Assembly: GCA_032622095.1 (NCBI GenBank)
Contig: CP136061.1
Coordinates: forward strand, 233,306,944 to 233,370,943
Direction: 5' to 3'
Source: Siphonodentalium dalli
Lineage: Eukaryota; Mollusca; Scaphopoda; Gadilida; Siphonodentaliidae
Length of the DNA stretch: 64,000 nt
Shown: positions 33,301-45,979 of the stretch, piece after piece
How positions within the stretch are numbered: position 1 is the first letter of the stretch
Layout of the letters: every line of letters begins with the position of its first letter
Notes under the pieces: model-generated
What the model saw: only the letters and a program-made list of their open reading frames with translations
What the model was told of the DNA's origin: nothing
The model's database searches: none
Program-made: the position numbers and the translations under genes

Positions 33301-33339
33301 AGGCTGTATATATATGAATATGTGGAAAACTTCCGCACG

Positions 33340-34810
33340 CACTCTGATGGTATATATAGTATACGTCCCATATGACTTTGATGTAAGTGAAAATTCGACC
33401 ATCCTCACAGGTCCGAACAGCATTGCGTACCTCTCGATTGGTATATATATGCAAAAATTCTCCCGTCACAATTCGAGTAATCATGATTGGAACTCTAAAA
33501 CTATGGTAAGTCATATACAGTATCACGTTGGCATAATTCCACCATTCTCATGGGTACCGAGATTCAACAACCCTGTGTATACCTCTTCTCGATTGGTATA
33601 TGTGTTCTTCCAACACAATTTGAAAAATCATGAGTGACACTTTAAAACTATGGTAAGTCATATAGTATCATGTTGGCATGTTTTACACGGTAGAGTACAC
33701 TTGCCACTTGACTTTTATGTAAGTGAAAATTCCACCATTATCACGGCTCCCGAGTTTCAACAACCTTGTGTATATGCCTCTTCTAGATTGTATATATACA
33801 TTATTCCATCGCGATGCGACTAATAATGAGTGCCACTTTAAAAATATGGTAACTCATACAGTATCACGTTGGCATGTCTTGCGTGGCATAATACACTTGA
33901 CATTTGACTTTTATGTAAATGAAAATTCCACCAATCTCATGGCTCCCGAGACTCAACAACCTTGTGTATTCCGGTTCTGTTAGATTGGTATTTGTTCTTC
34001 CATCACAATCGAGTAATAATGAGTGACACTTTAATACTATATATGGTAAGTCATATAACATCACGTTGTCATATCTTGCTTGGTATATTACACTTCACAT
34101 TTGACTTTTATGTAAGTGAAGATTCCACCATTCTCACGAGTCTCGTGATACAACAACCTTAATTGTGTATACTTCTTCTAGATTTCTTCATTATTCCATC
34201 GCAATGCGACTAATATATGAGTGGCACTTTAAACCTGTGGTAACTCATACAGTATCACGTTGGCATGTCTTGATTGGTATAGTACACTTGACATTTGACT
34301 TTTATGTAAATGAAAATTCCTCCATATTCATGGCTCCCGAGACTCAACAACCTTGTGTATACCGGTACCTCTTCTCGATTGGTATGTGTTGGCATGGTTT
34401 GCGAGGTAGAGTTCACTTGCCATTTGACTTTTATGTATATATAGGAGAAGATTCCACCATTCTCACGACTTCCGAGATTCAACAACATTAATTGTGTATG
34501 CGTCTTCTCGGTTGGTATACCTTCTTCCATCGCGATGCGACTAATCGCAAGTGACACTTTAATACTATGGTAAGTCATATAGTATCACGCTGGTATAGTA
34601 TACACTTGTCGGTTGACTTTTATGTAAGTGAAAATTCCACCAGTCTCACGGCTCCCAAGACTCAACAACCTAGTGCATACCGTATATAAGACATATAATA
34701 CATCTTGTCGATTGGTATGTGTTCTTTCATCACAATGCGAGTAATCATGAGTGACACTTTAAAACGATGGTAAGTCGTATAGCACCACGTTGGCATGTCT
34801 TCCCACAGCC
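33340..34810 (+). repeat. ~190-bp satellite, about eight tandem units
   Basis: Units start with ATGTAAGTGAAAATTCCACC near 33378, 33535 (partial), 33718, 33911, 34109, 34304, 34436 and 34621. This gives steps of about 150-200 bp, mostly 190-198, with one short unit of about 130. Each unit carries CTCACGGCTCCCGAGACTCA, CAACAACCTTGTGTATAC, TGAGTGACACTTTAAAACTA, TGGTAAGTCATA and ATCACGTTGGCATG. Divergence between units is perhaps 10-25 percent. The open frames across it are by-products. Confidence 0.85.
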
Positions 34811-34849
34811 GAGCATGGGAACTATATAAGAAACACATGTGAGCTATCA

Positions 34850-35305
34850 ACCGTGACTCAAAGAAAGTTTTTATTCAATTTAAAGTTTGGATCCTAATTC
34901 CTGCTTTCAGCGTAGGATGGAATTTACTTAAAGAATAAAACACAAGAAGCAACAAACATCGACGAGAATGAGAGAATTACTCACAAAGATCACACGGAGT
35001 TGGCGGAGTCAGGGATATCAGCTGCCAGAATAAATAATACTCATCAAACCCTATATTCTCGTAAATAACACAACAACACGGAGCTGATTCCATATATCAG
35101 CAATTATAGCCTAAGAAAATAACCCTGGCAGTAATGGCGGATATGATATATCCCAGTATATTTGTGTTGGGGGATGATCGAAAGCCACATATGCATTCAA
35201 ATACCGGCTCTGCTGTTCCATACTGCATCTATTGTTGAGCTTCCGCCAAAACATTTGTAATTGCTTGCAGATCTAGACAATTGGAGACATTTACGCTGCG
35301 ATTTA
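34850..35305. other. No gene recognised
   Basis: A+T-rich intronic DNA between the satellite and the next transposon. No supported feature. Confidence 0.5.
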
Positions 35306-35308
35306 CAG

Positions 35309-35693
35309 GGACACACTATAAAGTGTATGCCGAGGCCGAGGCCGGCTCCAAATAAAAGGTGTAAACGGGGGTTTTGTGGCGTTTGCTCTGTTGTTTCTCA
35401 GTGGATATTAATGAAATTTGGTGTATATGTCCGAACTGGGACATGGAATAGAATTCCGTTTGAATTGTTTTTAAATTCACAAATTTGTTGATTTTATTCA
35501 ACTTTTTCGTTCTGAAACACACTATAAAGTGTAAACGGCCGGTTCCAATTAATAGGTGTAAGCGGCTTATGTGCTTAGCGATATAGGTAATCGGATTAAC
35601 TAACTGACGACTCTATAGACTATTATAGTATTGGGTGTTTACACCTTTTATTTGGAGCCGGCCTCGGCCTCGGCATACACTTTATAGTGTGTC
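35309..35693. mobile_element. 385-bp MITE with ~58-bp terminal inverted repeats
   Basis: GGACACACTATAAAGTGTAT, GCCGAGGCCGAGGCCGGCTC and CAAATAAAAGGTGTAAAC at the left are matched exactly or nearly so in reverse complement at 35636-35693. ACACACTATAAAGTGTAAAC recurs inside at about 35516, directly before GGCCGGTTCC. CACTATAAAGTG is a short palindrome. The phrase GGCTCCAAATAAAAG is shared with the element at 50858. Superfamily and target duplication are uncertain. Confidence 0.8.
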
Positions 35694-35699
35694 CAGTTT

Positions 35700-36690
35700 T
35701 ACAGGCATAAGCGCGAAAATGTGCGTTAGGAGACAAATGCAAATTTTGAGACGTTACAATCATGAATGCATGTAATTTGGTCCAAAGGAAAGTTACCGCT
35801 CTTGCCCCTTATACACTAGTCGCTTTTACTGGACATGCAAGCTCATGCATCAGGTCATTTAATTCACTACATGTATTATAGTTAAGAAGAATCCTGTATT
35901 ATAAATAATGGGAATTGCTCTTTTGTTTTCAATTTTTTAGCCAACAAAGGCTATGTCCACACACACACAGTGGCACTTGTTCGGGTAATGAAATGCAGCG
36001 TGCTACGGTTTGCTAGAATTTATATTATAAAAAAACACAATGCAGTGAGCCCATAATGCATGCATTTGCTCTGTAAATACAAAGGTGATAATACAATTGA
36101 CATTTTGGTGAATCTATCCGTCACATATCTGGGGAAAAAATCAATCATGCAATTACTCTTGGAAATTCATAACTCTATATAATCACAAACACAACAATGG
36201 AAGGTACATACTCCGCCAAGTTTATCACTCAAAATTGGCAAAAGACAGACATATATCTAATACATATTGACTGATATTTTTGTCGGTCAAATCTGCAAAT
36301 GTGTGGATGTAACCCAACCAGAACAGTTCCGCTATGCCCATATTAACTTCATACCACCCAGAGACGTATGCATAATGGGTGTGCTATATAATCCCGGAAA
36401 TTAAGTATCGGTTGGTAATCGTCTGTTTTGTTTTGTCCTGCAGTTTCCGCTTATAGCGCACCATAATGAAGCGCGTTTTTGTCGGTTCACACACTGTTGT
36501 TTTATTTTATTTTATAAACTTCGATGTTGACTATTTGTCACGTACCTGTACACTTTCTTTGTGTCATTGTTTTATTGCGAAAGCGTGAGTAATTCGTATG
36601 GTGCAATTACTCTGTGTGGGAGTGAGGTACATCAGTTCGAGACTTCAGTTTCATCGTATATCAATTTCAAATGTGTTCTCATTGCGAGCC
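35700..36690. other. No gene recognised
   Basis: About 1 kb of intronic sequence. Nothing beyond short A/T runs and a CACACACACA tract near 35960. Confidence 0.5.
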
Positions 36691-36699
36691 CCACCCAGT

Positions 36700-36990
36700 C
36701 CTATTATAGATCATGCCACGAATATCAACTCTGTCTATGCCCGTAGAGATCACACTCAACCATTTCAAAACATTGGAACATGTGTGTGTTCGGACAGTAA
36801 AGTTTATAACATTGGGGGAAAAAACAGTTCAAGTAACATATTTCTTAGTCAACACCTGTTCCTCAATAATCTGTTCCTCAATAATAATGTATTTCGCAGT
36901 ATATATAAAGGTAGAATCTCGAGGTTGCATGATTTAGATGACTTTGTTGAGTCTATTTTGATTTGCATCACTTTCAATTATGGAAGTTCT
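36700..36990 (+). repeat. Dispersed repeat shared with 52310-52580
   Basis: ATCATGCCACGAATATCAAC, CCCGTAGAGATCA, ACATATTTCTTAGTCAACAC and CTCAATAATAATGTATTTCG are shared with 52318-52475 with many small changes. A later block, TTCAATTATGGAAGTTCTC, matches 52553-52568. It is non-coding; frames crossing it are by-products. Confidence 0.55.
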
Positions 36991-37139
36991 CCCGGGAAAT
37001 AATTCTATGTTCATTGCGATATCGACTCTCATCAGTCACAAAAATCAAGAAATCTCGAGCTGGGACCACCACCTACTACGAAATAGATTATTAAGGAAAG
37101 GAACAAGTACTAACAAAGATATGTATTCCCTGCGTTGGT

Positions 37140-37466
37140 TATTCAATGTTATAAAGTTCCCCGTTGGAAATGTCCAACACAACACACCCGATATGGTTCA
37201 AATATTCCAACCGATTGCCATTTCAGTCCAAAAAGGCCGAATATAAGGAAAATATTCGATTTTTTGGACTAAAAGCAAGAAATTTCGTACTAGATTGGCT
37301 TCGAATATAGAACTATCAGAACAAATTTTTTATTCTTTCGGTATGAAATTTCCAAATATATAACAACGTTCGTTCATATGCATGAAATTTCCAACTGATG
37401 AAATTTTTGGTAAAAGTTGGGGGTATCTCCCAACCGCAACCCCCATGTCGCCATGCACGTCCCTGC
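37140..37466. repeat. Fragment of the GTTGGAAATTTCCAAC repeat family
   Basis: It contains CCGTTGGAAATGTCCAACAC, ATTCCAACCGATTGCCATTT, GAAATTTCCAACTGATGAAA and TCTCCCAACCGCAACCCCCA. It ends CCATGCACGTCCCTG at 37465, which matches the CCACATCCCTG end of the hAT-like element at 40520-41672. The left terminus is missing. Confidence 0.5.
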
Positions 37467-37469
37467 CTA

Positions 37470-38410
37470 TCTCTTGATATCTTTTGCTCAGAATACAGGC
37501 TAAGAATGAACTGATAGCAGAAATCAATCCTCGTTCACATAGAATGGTCCTAATTCCCCCTGTCGGTCCAATAATTGGGGACCATGATGGAAATAAATGG
37601 TATCTGGACTGTTTTCTTATGCTATCTCCGATGGTTTTTAGTCACCTGTTATAGCGTCGGAAAACCTTATTACAGAGCTGAATAGTTTGTTTTCAGTGTA
37701 ATTTTGGATTTTGGGGTAGGCGTGATGCCTGTGCATCATAGCCACACCCAACTGTCTTACCCACCTTTTGTAAATATCCCCAGCTTATTATTTCTAGTAA
37801 TATCGACTTATACACATGTAAATCAATGTCGTGTTACTCATTATTATCGTCTGGCATGTACATACATGTATATATTTTTAATGTAGAGCAAATCATCATA
37901 CCACAGTACAATACCAAATGATTTACACAATGAGATACTTTATGGAGATGATATGACATATCATGTCGTCTTCCTGTTGCCACCGAAACAAAAAAGAATA
38001 GAAAAGTATGTGTTGATTCTATAAATGTGTATGATGACATGTGGGAGCTGGTTTAACCTATTACATTTCCTGTTCTGTATGAAAATCTAGACATTGAAGC
38101 ATAAAATAATTTTAAAAAATCATGTTGTTGCTTAGAATAGAATCATTTGGCTTAACTTAACATTGTAATATATACTAGTGATGATGCAAGTGGTCAATAT
38201 TCAAAAGTTATGTAGATAATTAAATAATTGTACAATAAGTAGAAGTTTTGCCAAGTAATATTAAAAAACTAAATTAATGACCACATAATATTTTAAGACA
38301 GAAATGTTATAATAAGAATTAGCACTGAACTTAGGCACATGACATTGTTCCAAAGACCATTAGGACGTATCTTGTCATATATAATAGGGCATCGATCACA
38401 AGCTTGTGAG
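37470..38410. other. No gene recognised
   Basis: A+T-rich intronic sequence with no repeat or frame that I can support. Confidence 0.5.
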
Positions 38411-38416
38411 GATTAA

Positions 38417-38808
38417 CCCTTTACTCAACAGAACGACCCTGTGCCAATGCATTCTCTTATATATGCGAGTCGACCATAGGTCGCCTCGCATATATAAGAG
38501 AATGCATTGGCTTAACACATTAAAAATTATAAAATTGTTAAAGAATGTAAGAAAAAATGGTAAAAAGTGTTAAAAAAAGTTTTTTTTTAGGCCAATGCAT
38601 TCTCTTATATATGCGAGGCGACCTATGGTCGACTCGCATATATAAGAGAATGCATTGGCACAGGGCATAACTGTAACTATCACAATGTGGTCAAGGAGCC
38701 GGTTCCAATGATATCCATATTTGTATGGTTCTATTGAGACAGTCCGAAGATATTTTAGGCTGTTGAAGCTTTATTTGGCCGGTTTTGGCCGGTTTGTTGG
38801 GTAAAGGG
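38417..38808 (-). mobile_element. piggyBac-like MITE family A, copy 3 (392 bp)
   Basis: It lies in reverse orientation to the other three. TTAA flanks it at 38413-38416 and 38809-38812. One terminus reads CCCTTTACTCAACA, a single change from the family ends. Both hairpins (38440-38512 and 38590-38660) are intact, separated by an A-rich spacer. It is in the host intron, opposite in orientation to the copy at 12969, so the two could pair over 390 bases in one transcript. Confidence 0.85.
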
Positions 38809-38812
38809 TTAA

Positions 38813-39850
38813 GACACTTGCATACAAGAAGCATTCTACAATGCATCGTACACACACACCACCAAACTTAATGGCTTTGTTTTGCACATACAACATCCAC
38901 GAGTGTAATCCATTCACGATATAGCAACCGCTTGAGAGCTGTCCATAGTTCCTCTACTCTGATGTTCTGTCAGGAACTACGTTTGTCTGGAACTATCGAC
39001 AATGTGTTGTTGTTTTTCATTCTAAATGAGATCGATTTGAGTTTTTCGCGGCTTTGAGTAACACACTCAGAATTGCTAATCGATTACCGGCTAGTTTTCA
39101 CCCGTTTTAACACGCGCTTGTTTGACGTTGGCGTTGTTAGCGTGTCATGCCATGCAATAGCTTCAATGTCGCACAAACAGCTCAAGGGCCCTTCGATGGG
39201 CTTCCTGCGGCGACCGCTGGGACATGTCATTAAATTTTAATATGCACAGACTTCCATCTTGAAAGTACTTCTGTTGAATGGGTCCCCAGAAGTCGATAGC
39301 TCTGGGAATTCTGGTGTGAACTAATGCTATGAATTCACTGATTACGATGTGTGCTAATTAGCGTTGAAGTTGTCAACGTTGCATTTCCCAGTGGATCAGG
39401 TCACCATATAGTTCTCTCAAACATGTACATGCAGGTTTAGTTACCCATGCGGGGTAATATGGATAACACATCATCAAAATTTTGTAATGTCATGAACTCA
39501 ATTTTTCAACATTCCCTGACATGATATTTTGCATTCTTGCACTCGTGGAATCCCCGTTCAGAGTGAGTGACTTCAATGTAAACCACAATGATTTCATTAC
39601 CAAAGCATGCATTAGGAATATAAAAAATAAAAGGAAACTTCGATTCCAGAGCAGTAAAATCCTGTTTTTGGTCAGAGTTAAAACTCCTTGGTACACTGGT
39701 ACACGTTAAATTGTGAGATCATGGGTAATAAACCTAAAATACATTTAGGAGATCTTCATGTAGTTCAGCGGTCTTCGTCAGAACGGTAAAATAAATCCAG
39801 TTTATTGTGTATGATGAGTCCATGAGTTGTTCTCAAAACATTCCATATTT
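38813..39850. other. No gene recognised
   Basis: Intronic sequence without a supported frame, hairpin or repeat. Confidence 0.5.
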
Positions 39851-39854
39851 GTTA

Positions 39855-40310
39855 TCACCCCGCATCCGAAGTTAACCGTCTGTCCGTGTGTCGTACCATC
39901 CGTCAGTCCGTCTAACCATATGTCCGAACTTTGTAGTCCTATACTAGTATCTCTCATCGGTGGTCGGATTTGAATGACCAATGGTATGCCGATGAAACAT
40001 TATGCATGGGAGAAAGGATATTTACATACAACGTTTTCGTTTATTCATTTTTGTTGCGTTAAGGGAATTAGTGTGAAAAGTCCGTTCGCGTCCGTCCGAA
40101 ATGCGCAGCTCTATATATATCTGTCATCTGTGGTCTGATTTGAATGACATGTGGTATGCTGAATGATAGACCACCTTGAGATATGATATTTAGGCTACAC
40201 ACAACGAGTTTCTTCCATTCATGTTTTGTTGAGTTTTGGTACTTTTTGTGAAAAGTTAAAGTTCTTCTATTGCAACTCTGCATGTATCGCAGTCATCGTC
40301 TATGCATATG
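39855..40310 (+). repeat. CCGTC-type non-coding element, fourth variant
   Basis: It opens TATCACCCCGCATCCGAAGT with CTGTCCGTGTG and CCGTCAGTCCGTC. It then has two related ~170-bp modules (near 39935 and 40110) sharing CTCATCGGTGGTCGGATTTG (CTGTCATCTGTGGTCTGATTTG-like in the second), AATGAC and GGTATGC. The plan is the same as at 370, 11155 and 56630, with different module sequence. Confidence 0.5.
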
Positions 40311-40519
40311 TTCCGCCTTGACTCCCATATTTTCATCTTCCCCATACACAGATGTAAATGCATGTGCCACTACATGCAAGCGCTTTGAATATCGGTTTTG
40401 TTAACAGCATCAACCCAACGGATATCCCAATCTGTTTTGGATCGAGAAGACTTGATCTCTAGGTCGCAATATGTCGGCAGGTAGAACCTCAGAGGATACT
40501 TGCACGTGCATGTTGCACG

Positions 40520-41672
40520 CAGGGATGTGGCTAGAGGGGGGTGTTGGGTGTCTCACCCCCCTCAACTTTGGTCAAAATTTTCAACAGTTGGAAATTTCAT
40601 TTCACACCAACAATGGGTTGAAAATGTTCTTTTCGTTTGATTTTCAAACAATTTATTGGGGGGAATTAATTGTTTTTGGACCAATATTTGCATATTTTCC
40701 TATTTTTTGTCAAAATTTTGGACTGAAATGGTCATCAGTTGGAAATTTTCCAACCTTAGGGGGGTGACAGGTTGGAAATTTCCAACACTTGAAAAACTTG
40801 TGTCCTGGTCCTCCCCCGTGGCTAGTCATAACTGCTACTAAATTTAAGAAAACAATATTGTCATACATTTGGTCAACATTGTCATTGGAATTGTCATCAT
40901 TGGAAATTTTCCAACCTAAGTTGGGGGGTGTCAGGTTTGAAATTTCCAACTCTAAGAAGACTTGAGGCTAGTCTAGATGCCAAGATTTTGCGATTTTCTT
41001 GTTCAGATTTTAAAATTTTCGAACACCGGGCCGAACCGTGGTCGGCCCGGTGTGTCACTGTCCCTCCCCGTGACCAATACAAAACTGCTAATTAGTTTAA
41101 CAAAACAATAGTTTAGTACATTCGGTCAAACTTGTGGACTGAAATGGTCATCAGTTAGAGAATTGTCCAACCTAAGAGGGAGTATGAGGTTTGAAATTTC
41201 CAACACTAGGAAAGCTTCAGTTGAGGCCAGTCTAGATGCTAGGATTTGCGATTTTCTTGTATAGTTTTCCAAATTTTCTCACACCGGGCTGAACAAACAT
41301 GGACGGACACAATGTCCTGGTGTCTTACCCGTATATATATAGCCGTGTGCATTTGTCTGGAGTATATAGGCTACTATATATATAGTTGTTAGGATTTATG
41401 CAATTCTCAGGTTAAAGTATCTGAATTTTCTTATACCGGGCATATAGAACAACATAGTTTATGAATACATAGGATATTAGTGCCTGAGGACTGATGTGCA
41501 AGGGGGGTGCAATTGTGTTTGGTCTGTGATTCCGATTCAAGGGGGGGGGTGCAAATGGAATTATGCAAAAAGTTGTGTTGGTGTGATTCTGACTCAAGGG
41601 GGGGGGGGTGCAGTTGGAATTTTCCAAGGTGGACACCCCCCCCCCAACGGAGACCATCTAGCCACATCCCTG
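40520..41672. mobile_element. hAT-like non-autonomous element, 1153 bp
   Basis: The ends are CAGGGATGTGGCTAGA and TCTAGCCACATCCCTG. GTTGCACG stands outside both ends (40512-40519 and 41673-41680), an exact 8-bp target duplication. CAGGG termini and 8-bp duplications are hallmarks of the hAT superfamily. The interior is non-coding. It repeats a module with GGTTGGAAATTTCCAAC-like palindromes and AACC..AGGGGGG, and has a GGGCCGA...TCGGCCC hairpin at 41028-41056. G/C runs lie near 41541, 41599 and 41636. Fragments of the family are at 18061, 37140 and 45341. Confidence 0.85.
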
Positions 41673-41699
41673 GTTGCACGATATCTTGTAAAATAAAAT

Positions 41700-44600
41700 G
41701 TCCTCAATGCAGGACTTAGCAGTTTGTGGTACGGATTTCCCAAAGACAGTTGCGCATAAAACTACATCAGAATCGCTTTGGTATACAAATTACTTCTACA
41801 CATACGTTCATATGACTTTGGAGTTCAACGACCAGGCTGCATGCATATATAGTGGTTCAGAATCGCTTTCGTACACATTTCTTCAATTTAGGTTCATCTG
41901 CCATTGCGTTCAACGACCAGGCTGATGGTCTGGTGGACACAGGGATGTTAGGAGGGATGTTATTCAGTTTTGGTCTTGGTTTTTCGTTACGTCACATATT
42001 AGCGGAGTTCATCAATATTTGTATACTTGTACAAATACATGCCTGAACACCTAAATACACACGCAAAGAGGTCATACCCCGTAAATCGGAAGAAAAAACT
42101 TCATTCGGATGTATAATTGGAATGATAATCTGACTCTTTTGATGACTGGCATGTTACAAACACAAATAGCGTTTGACTGTGTTAAACAATTACCTTTCAA
42201 ATGGGCCCCATAATTACACTTAATAGCGGCAAATTGCATGTAATATCAGCATATGTTGTATTGTAGGTCACTGCATGGCGCGTCGCGAATTTCATGCTCC
42301 ACATGCTGGGATCGCCGTCCGTTAATGGTTTTTGTCTTCCGAAACAATGGTGGGCAATATTGACTCATAAGGTGGCTGATTATAATGAAGTTGAGATTAT
42401 AATCTGGTTTTATTATAGAGACGACTGCATGTCGATAAATGATACGGTGGGTCAAAGAGTACAATATATTGTCCGATCGCTGATCAAACATACGATAGAA
42501 ACGCGTGGGTGAAATCTCAAAGAACATTGACTGGGAATTCTGAATTATGTCGTGAAAGACATTCTAATTGGTTTCAATATATTCATGTGATTTTTGTGTT
42601 CATATAAAATATCGTAATATAAATGCCTTACTACATATAGGTAATGAATAGATAGAACGACACACGTGTGTAGACAGGGTCGGGTAAGTTTATTTTGACG
42701 CGACGCTATGGAACGAGTTCCGAAAGGAATTATATATATAGAGAGAATCTCCAACGAGTTATGTTGCGATAAAAGATTTTATGAAACGATTTTGATATAT
42801 TTTATTGACAACGAGTCGTATAGACGAGTTGTGAATCAAATTTATCAAACGAGTTTCATAAAATCGTAATTCCCAACACAGCGTCGAAGATCTTGTATAT
42901 CACATGGGAAAAAACTAGAGCTTTGTGCCTTTTTAACGAATTTAAAATCCTCAAAAGAAGCTGCAAAATGCATACATATACAGCGTTGGCTGAGACGCTT
43001 CACAATCGTATATGCGTCAGTATTGCGCGATCTGGGGCTCTCGACTGAAAATATAGTTTTCCAATTTGCCTCTTTGTTTTTATGTCTATTTTCGTCAGTG
43101 CAGCGAAGTTGGACAAGAATTTGATTTAATGAACAAAGCAATTATTTTTGCATTGTCTGGTGTTGGTGTCATGCGCGGCTTTTCTAAATAATATTACTCC
43201 GCCTGAACCAACGTAAAGACGCGCGGTCATTTTGTTGGCGCGATGTGCCAAGTGATATGTAACTATAGTGAGAGAGAAGGAAATATGTAATGGCTTTTTA
43301 AATTATAAAATAGGGGTTTCATGTGATATATATTTATTGACAAGAAGCACCTACATACATGTCTATATATAGTGACAAGAATATTTCCATTCAAATTTAA
43401 TTTTAAGTCGACCTCTTATTCCAGGCTCGCGTTGTCAATCCACGGAATACTATAACAAAACTTTAGCCATTAAGGTTATTTCTCGATAACCTAAATTTCT
43501 TGATTTCTTCCCACTACAGCATGTCAACCACTTAACCCAGAATTCGACAGCAGCATCGAGTGAAATGACCACGCCTATTAAGTGTGCCTAAAAGGAAATA
43601 CATGAAAACTATTCAATACTTTCTTCGATTTTATCAGAATTCCTTCAGATCGAACTGCCCTGCAAACAACCGTGTACTGCTAACCCTCAGTGCGCACGTA
43701 CAAAGAGAATACAACAAGACTCGTGCTAACATATGTAAAGAAATGATACTAACAACAGTCGTAATGTATCAGGAATACGTACACTGCAATTGTGTGATCA
43801 CTAAGTCACGTCCAGCAACCAAAACCATGAATTGATGACGCCACTTGATAAATCAATGATTAAAGGTTTTCAACTTTATGGTTTTTATTTCTTCTTCGGA
43901 AATAACCTCAAGAGTTTTTCGATCGCTTTACTTCTACCTTCTATAGATATGGTGGTTCTCATGGAACAGTTTTAAGACGCGTTATATAATTATAACTGCA
44001 TATTACCTTAATCGAAACAAGAGTTATTTCTTAACAATAATTTTACAAACAAATGTGTTAACTTCATTTGCAACCATACCACGTTCTTCATTTATTACAA
44101 ACCCATACGACTGTATAGCTTGAATGATTCTCAATTATAGACGCCGTATAATAACATGGTTTAATTGAATATGCGATAGCATTTATTGCATACGGCACAT
44201 ACTCTAACATTTTCAGAATTGATGAGTATACCCAGATTTATGTTTCACATCCTATCAGCAGGTTATTTTGCATTCTTCATTTCGGTGAACGATGAGGATT
44301 TCGCCTTTATATACACACATGACCTTTCCTTTGTCTGTATTAGTAATTCGTATCTGATCCAAACGGCGTGATTTTGAAGATTGTTTTTATTTTTGGCCAA
44401 ATCTCCACAACAAGGGTTTTCCTAAAGTCCATGCATTATCAATCATCAAAACCAGCATGTCGAATTAAAATGGTTATTATTCAAATAATTCTTTATTCAA
44501 ATATGAAGGTTTGTACAAAACTATTATAAAGCAATGAAGAAAATGTATTCTAATCTAACAATTAAACGAATGATAATTTGCGATGATTGACGAGTGTTTT

Positions 44601-45330
44601 TGACGAAAATATGAATATAAAACACAGTATATTAGACAAGGGTCACGCGAAATTATAATTCATCCATTTAAATTGAGGGTCTTTGGATGCCAATCCAGAC
44701 TGTCTTTCTGATCACCGTTCTATAACGGTATGTGTTCAATGGTGCGGCAAGCAAACAACATTAGCCATTGACCTTTAATGGGCATGATTTTATCTCTATT
44801 TTTGAAGCCTAATTATTCCTCTTGGTGATTTACATCATAATGATGACACTAGTTAGTGAATCGTGAGTCAGAAATCTTCAGTCGATATGGGGCATGTGTC
44901 AGCAATTACATAGAAATTGCTTCGGCGCTGAAGGTCGATCGGCAAAGATTGAGAAATATTCCATAACACTTTACCCGTCACGATCACAGACTTTTAGCTC
45001 TGTGCATTTAAAAACCCGGAATCAACAAATAATTGTTCATCTTCCCATGCAAGTAATATATTCACCATAGCTCGCGACATCCTGTTTTTTCGCGATATAA
45101 ATCATTTGTTTCTCTCATTTTACTCATATAGTTCAATTTTCAATAAATGAGTTTACTTTTGATCCCTTGTCATCACATTTTCCTATTGCTTTGTATCTCT
45201 AACATGAGACAAATTTGGTGCCCACTAGATTCAATAATTTCAGCTCACGACAGTAAAATATGGTTTCTCGCTGTTAACGATGACTCGTATCACTAATTAT
45301 GCAACAGTTATCGTAATATAAATGCCGGTT
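41700..45330. other. Long intron stretch without recognised features
   Basis: About 3.6 kb. The duplicated CAGAATCGCTTT.GTA.AC text at 41768 and 41859, with GTTCAACGACCAGGCTG at 41823 and 41909, shows an ~88-bp direct repeat. ATTTTATGAAACGATTTT at 42777 and AAACGAGTTTCATAAAATCG at 42848 make a small inverted pair. No gene is supported. Confidence 0.4.
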
Positions 45331-45340
45331 AATTGCATGG

Positions 45341-45680
45341 CAGGGACGTGGTGGCGGCGGTGTGGTTGGAGATTAATGTTGTCTCACCCCGCCCCCCAAC
45401 CTTGGCCTAAATGTTCAAAAGTTGGAACTTTCATGCCTGTCACAACATTAGATGGAACTTCCAGACCAAATATATATATATATAGGTTGAATATGTTCTC
45501 ATAGTTTGTTATTCCAACCATTATTTAGTGTGATTTAGACCTATACTCTCTGTCCAAGTATTGACTGAAATGGCAATAACTATTGCCATTACAAATTTCC
45601 AACCATAGGGATCGAGGGGGTAGCTTGAATATCTTAAAAGTTGGAACATATGAGGTACCAGTTGCAATATTTCAACCCAA
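45341..45680 (+). repeat. Left-end fragment of the hAT-like repeat family
   Basis: It starts CAGGGACGTGGTGGCGGCGG and continues with TCACCCCGCCCCCCAACCTT. Then come GTTGGAACTTTCATG-type text and AAATTTCCAACCATAGGGAT with GAGGGGG. The left terminus fits the element at 40520. The right terminus is missing. Confidence 0.55.
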
Positions 45681-45736
45681 GAACCGAGAAATCTTGGTCG
45701 TTAACTTTGGTAATGAATATACACTAACTCACTAAG

Positions 45737-45975
45737 TCAATTTCCATTGATCGATAAATACGTGGCCGGATATCCATTCGTGAAGAAATATCATGGGCGT
45801 CAGATTTCATATGGCTTCATATTGTTTTCTGACGAAATGCCTGCAAAAAAATACCAGACAAACTTGCCATTGTGTGAACGTACACTATAGGTCCAATGCC
45901 CCATTGATCGATAGGCCCCTATATGCGTGGCCGGATATCTCTTCGTGAACAAATATCATGGGCGTCCGATCAGTA
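45737..45975 (+). repeat. Two ~75-bp direct repeats
   Basis: CATTGATCGATAAATACGTG with GCCGGATATCCATTCGTGAA and GAAATATCATGGGCGTC (from 45746) returns with few changes from 45903 (CATTGATCGATAGG..., GCGTGGCCGGATATCTCTTC, ATATCATGGGCGTC). The distance is about 157 bp. No larger element was recognised. Confidence 0.6.
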
Positions 45976-45979
45976 GATT

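Noticed and set aside
33287-34500. Open frames of 70-116 codons on both strands
   Set aside because: They repeat with the ~190-bp satellite and are by-products of it.
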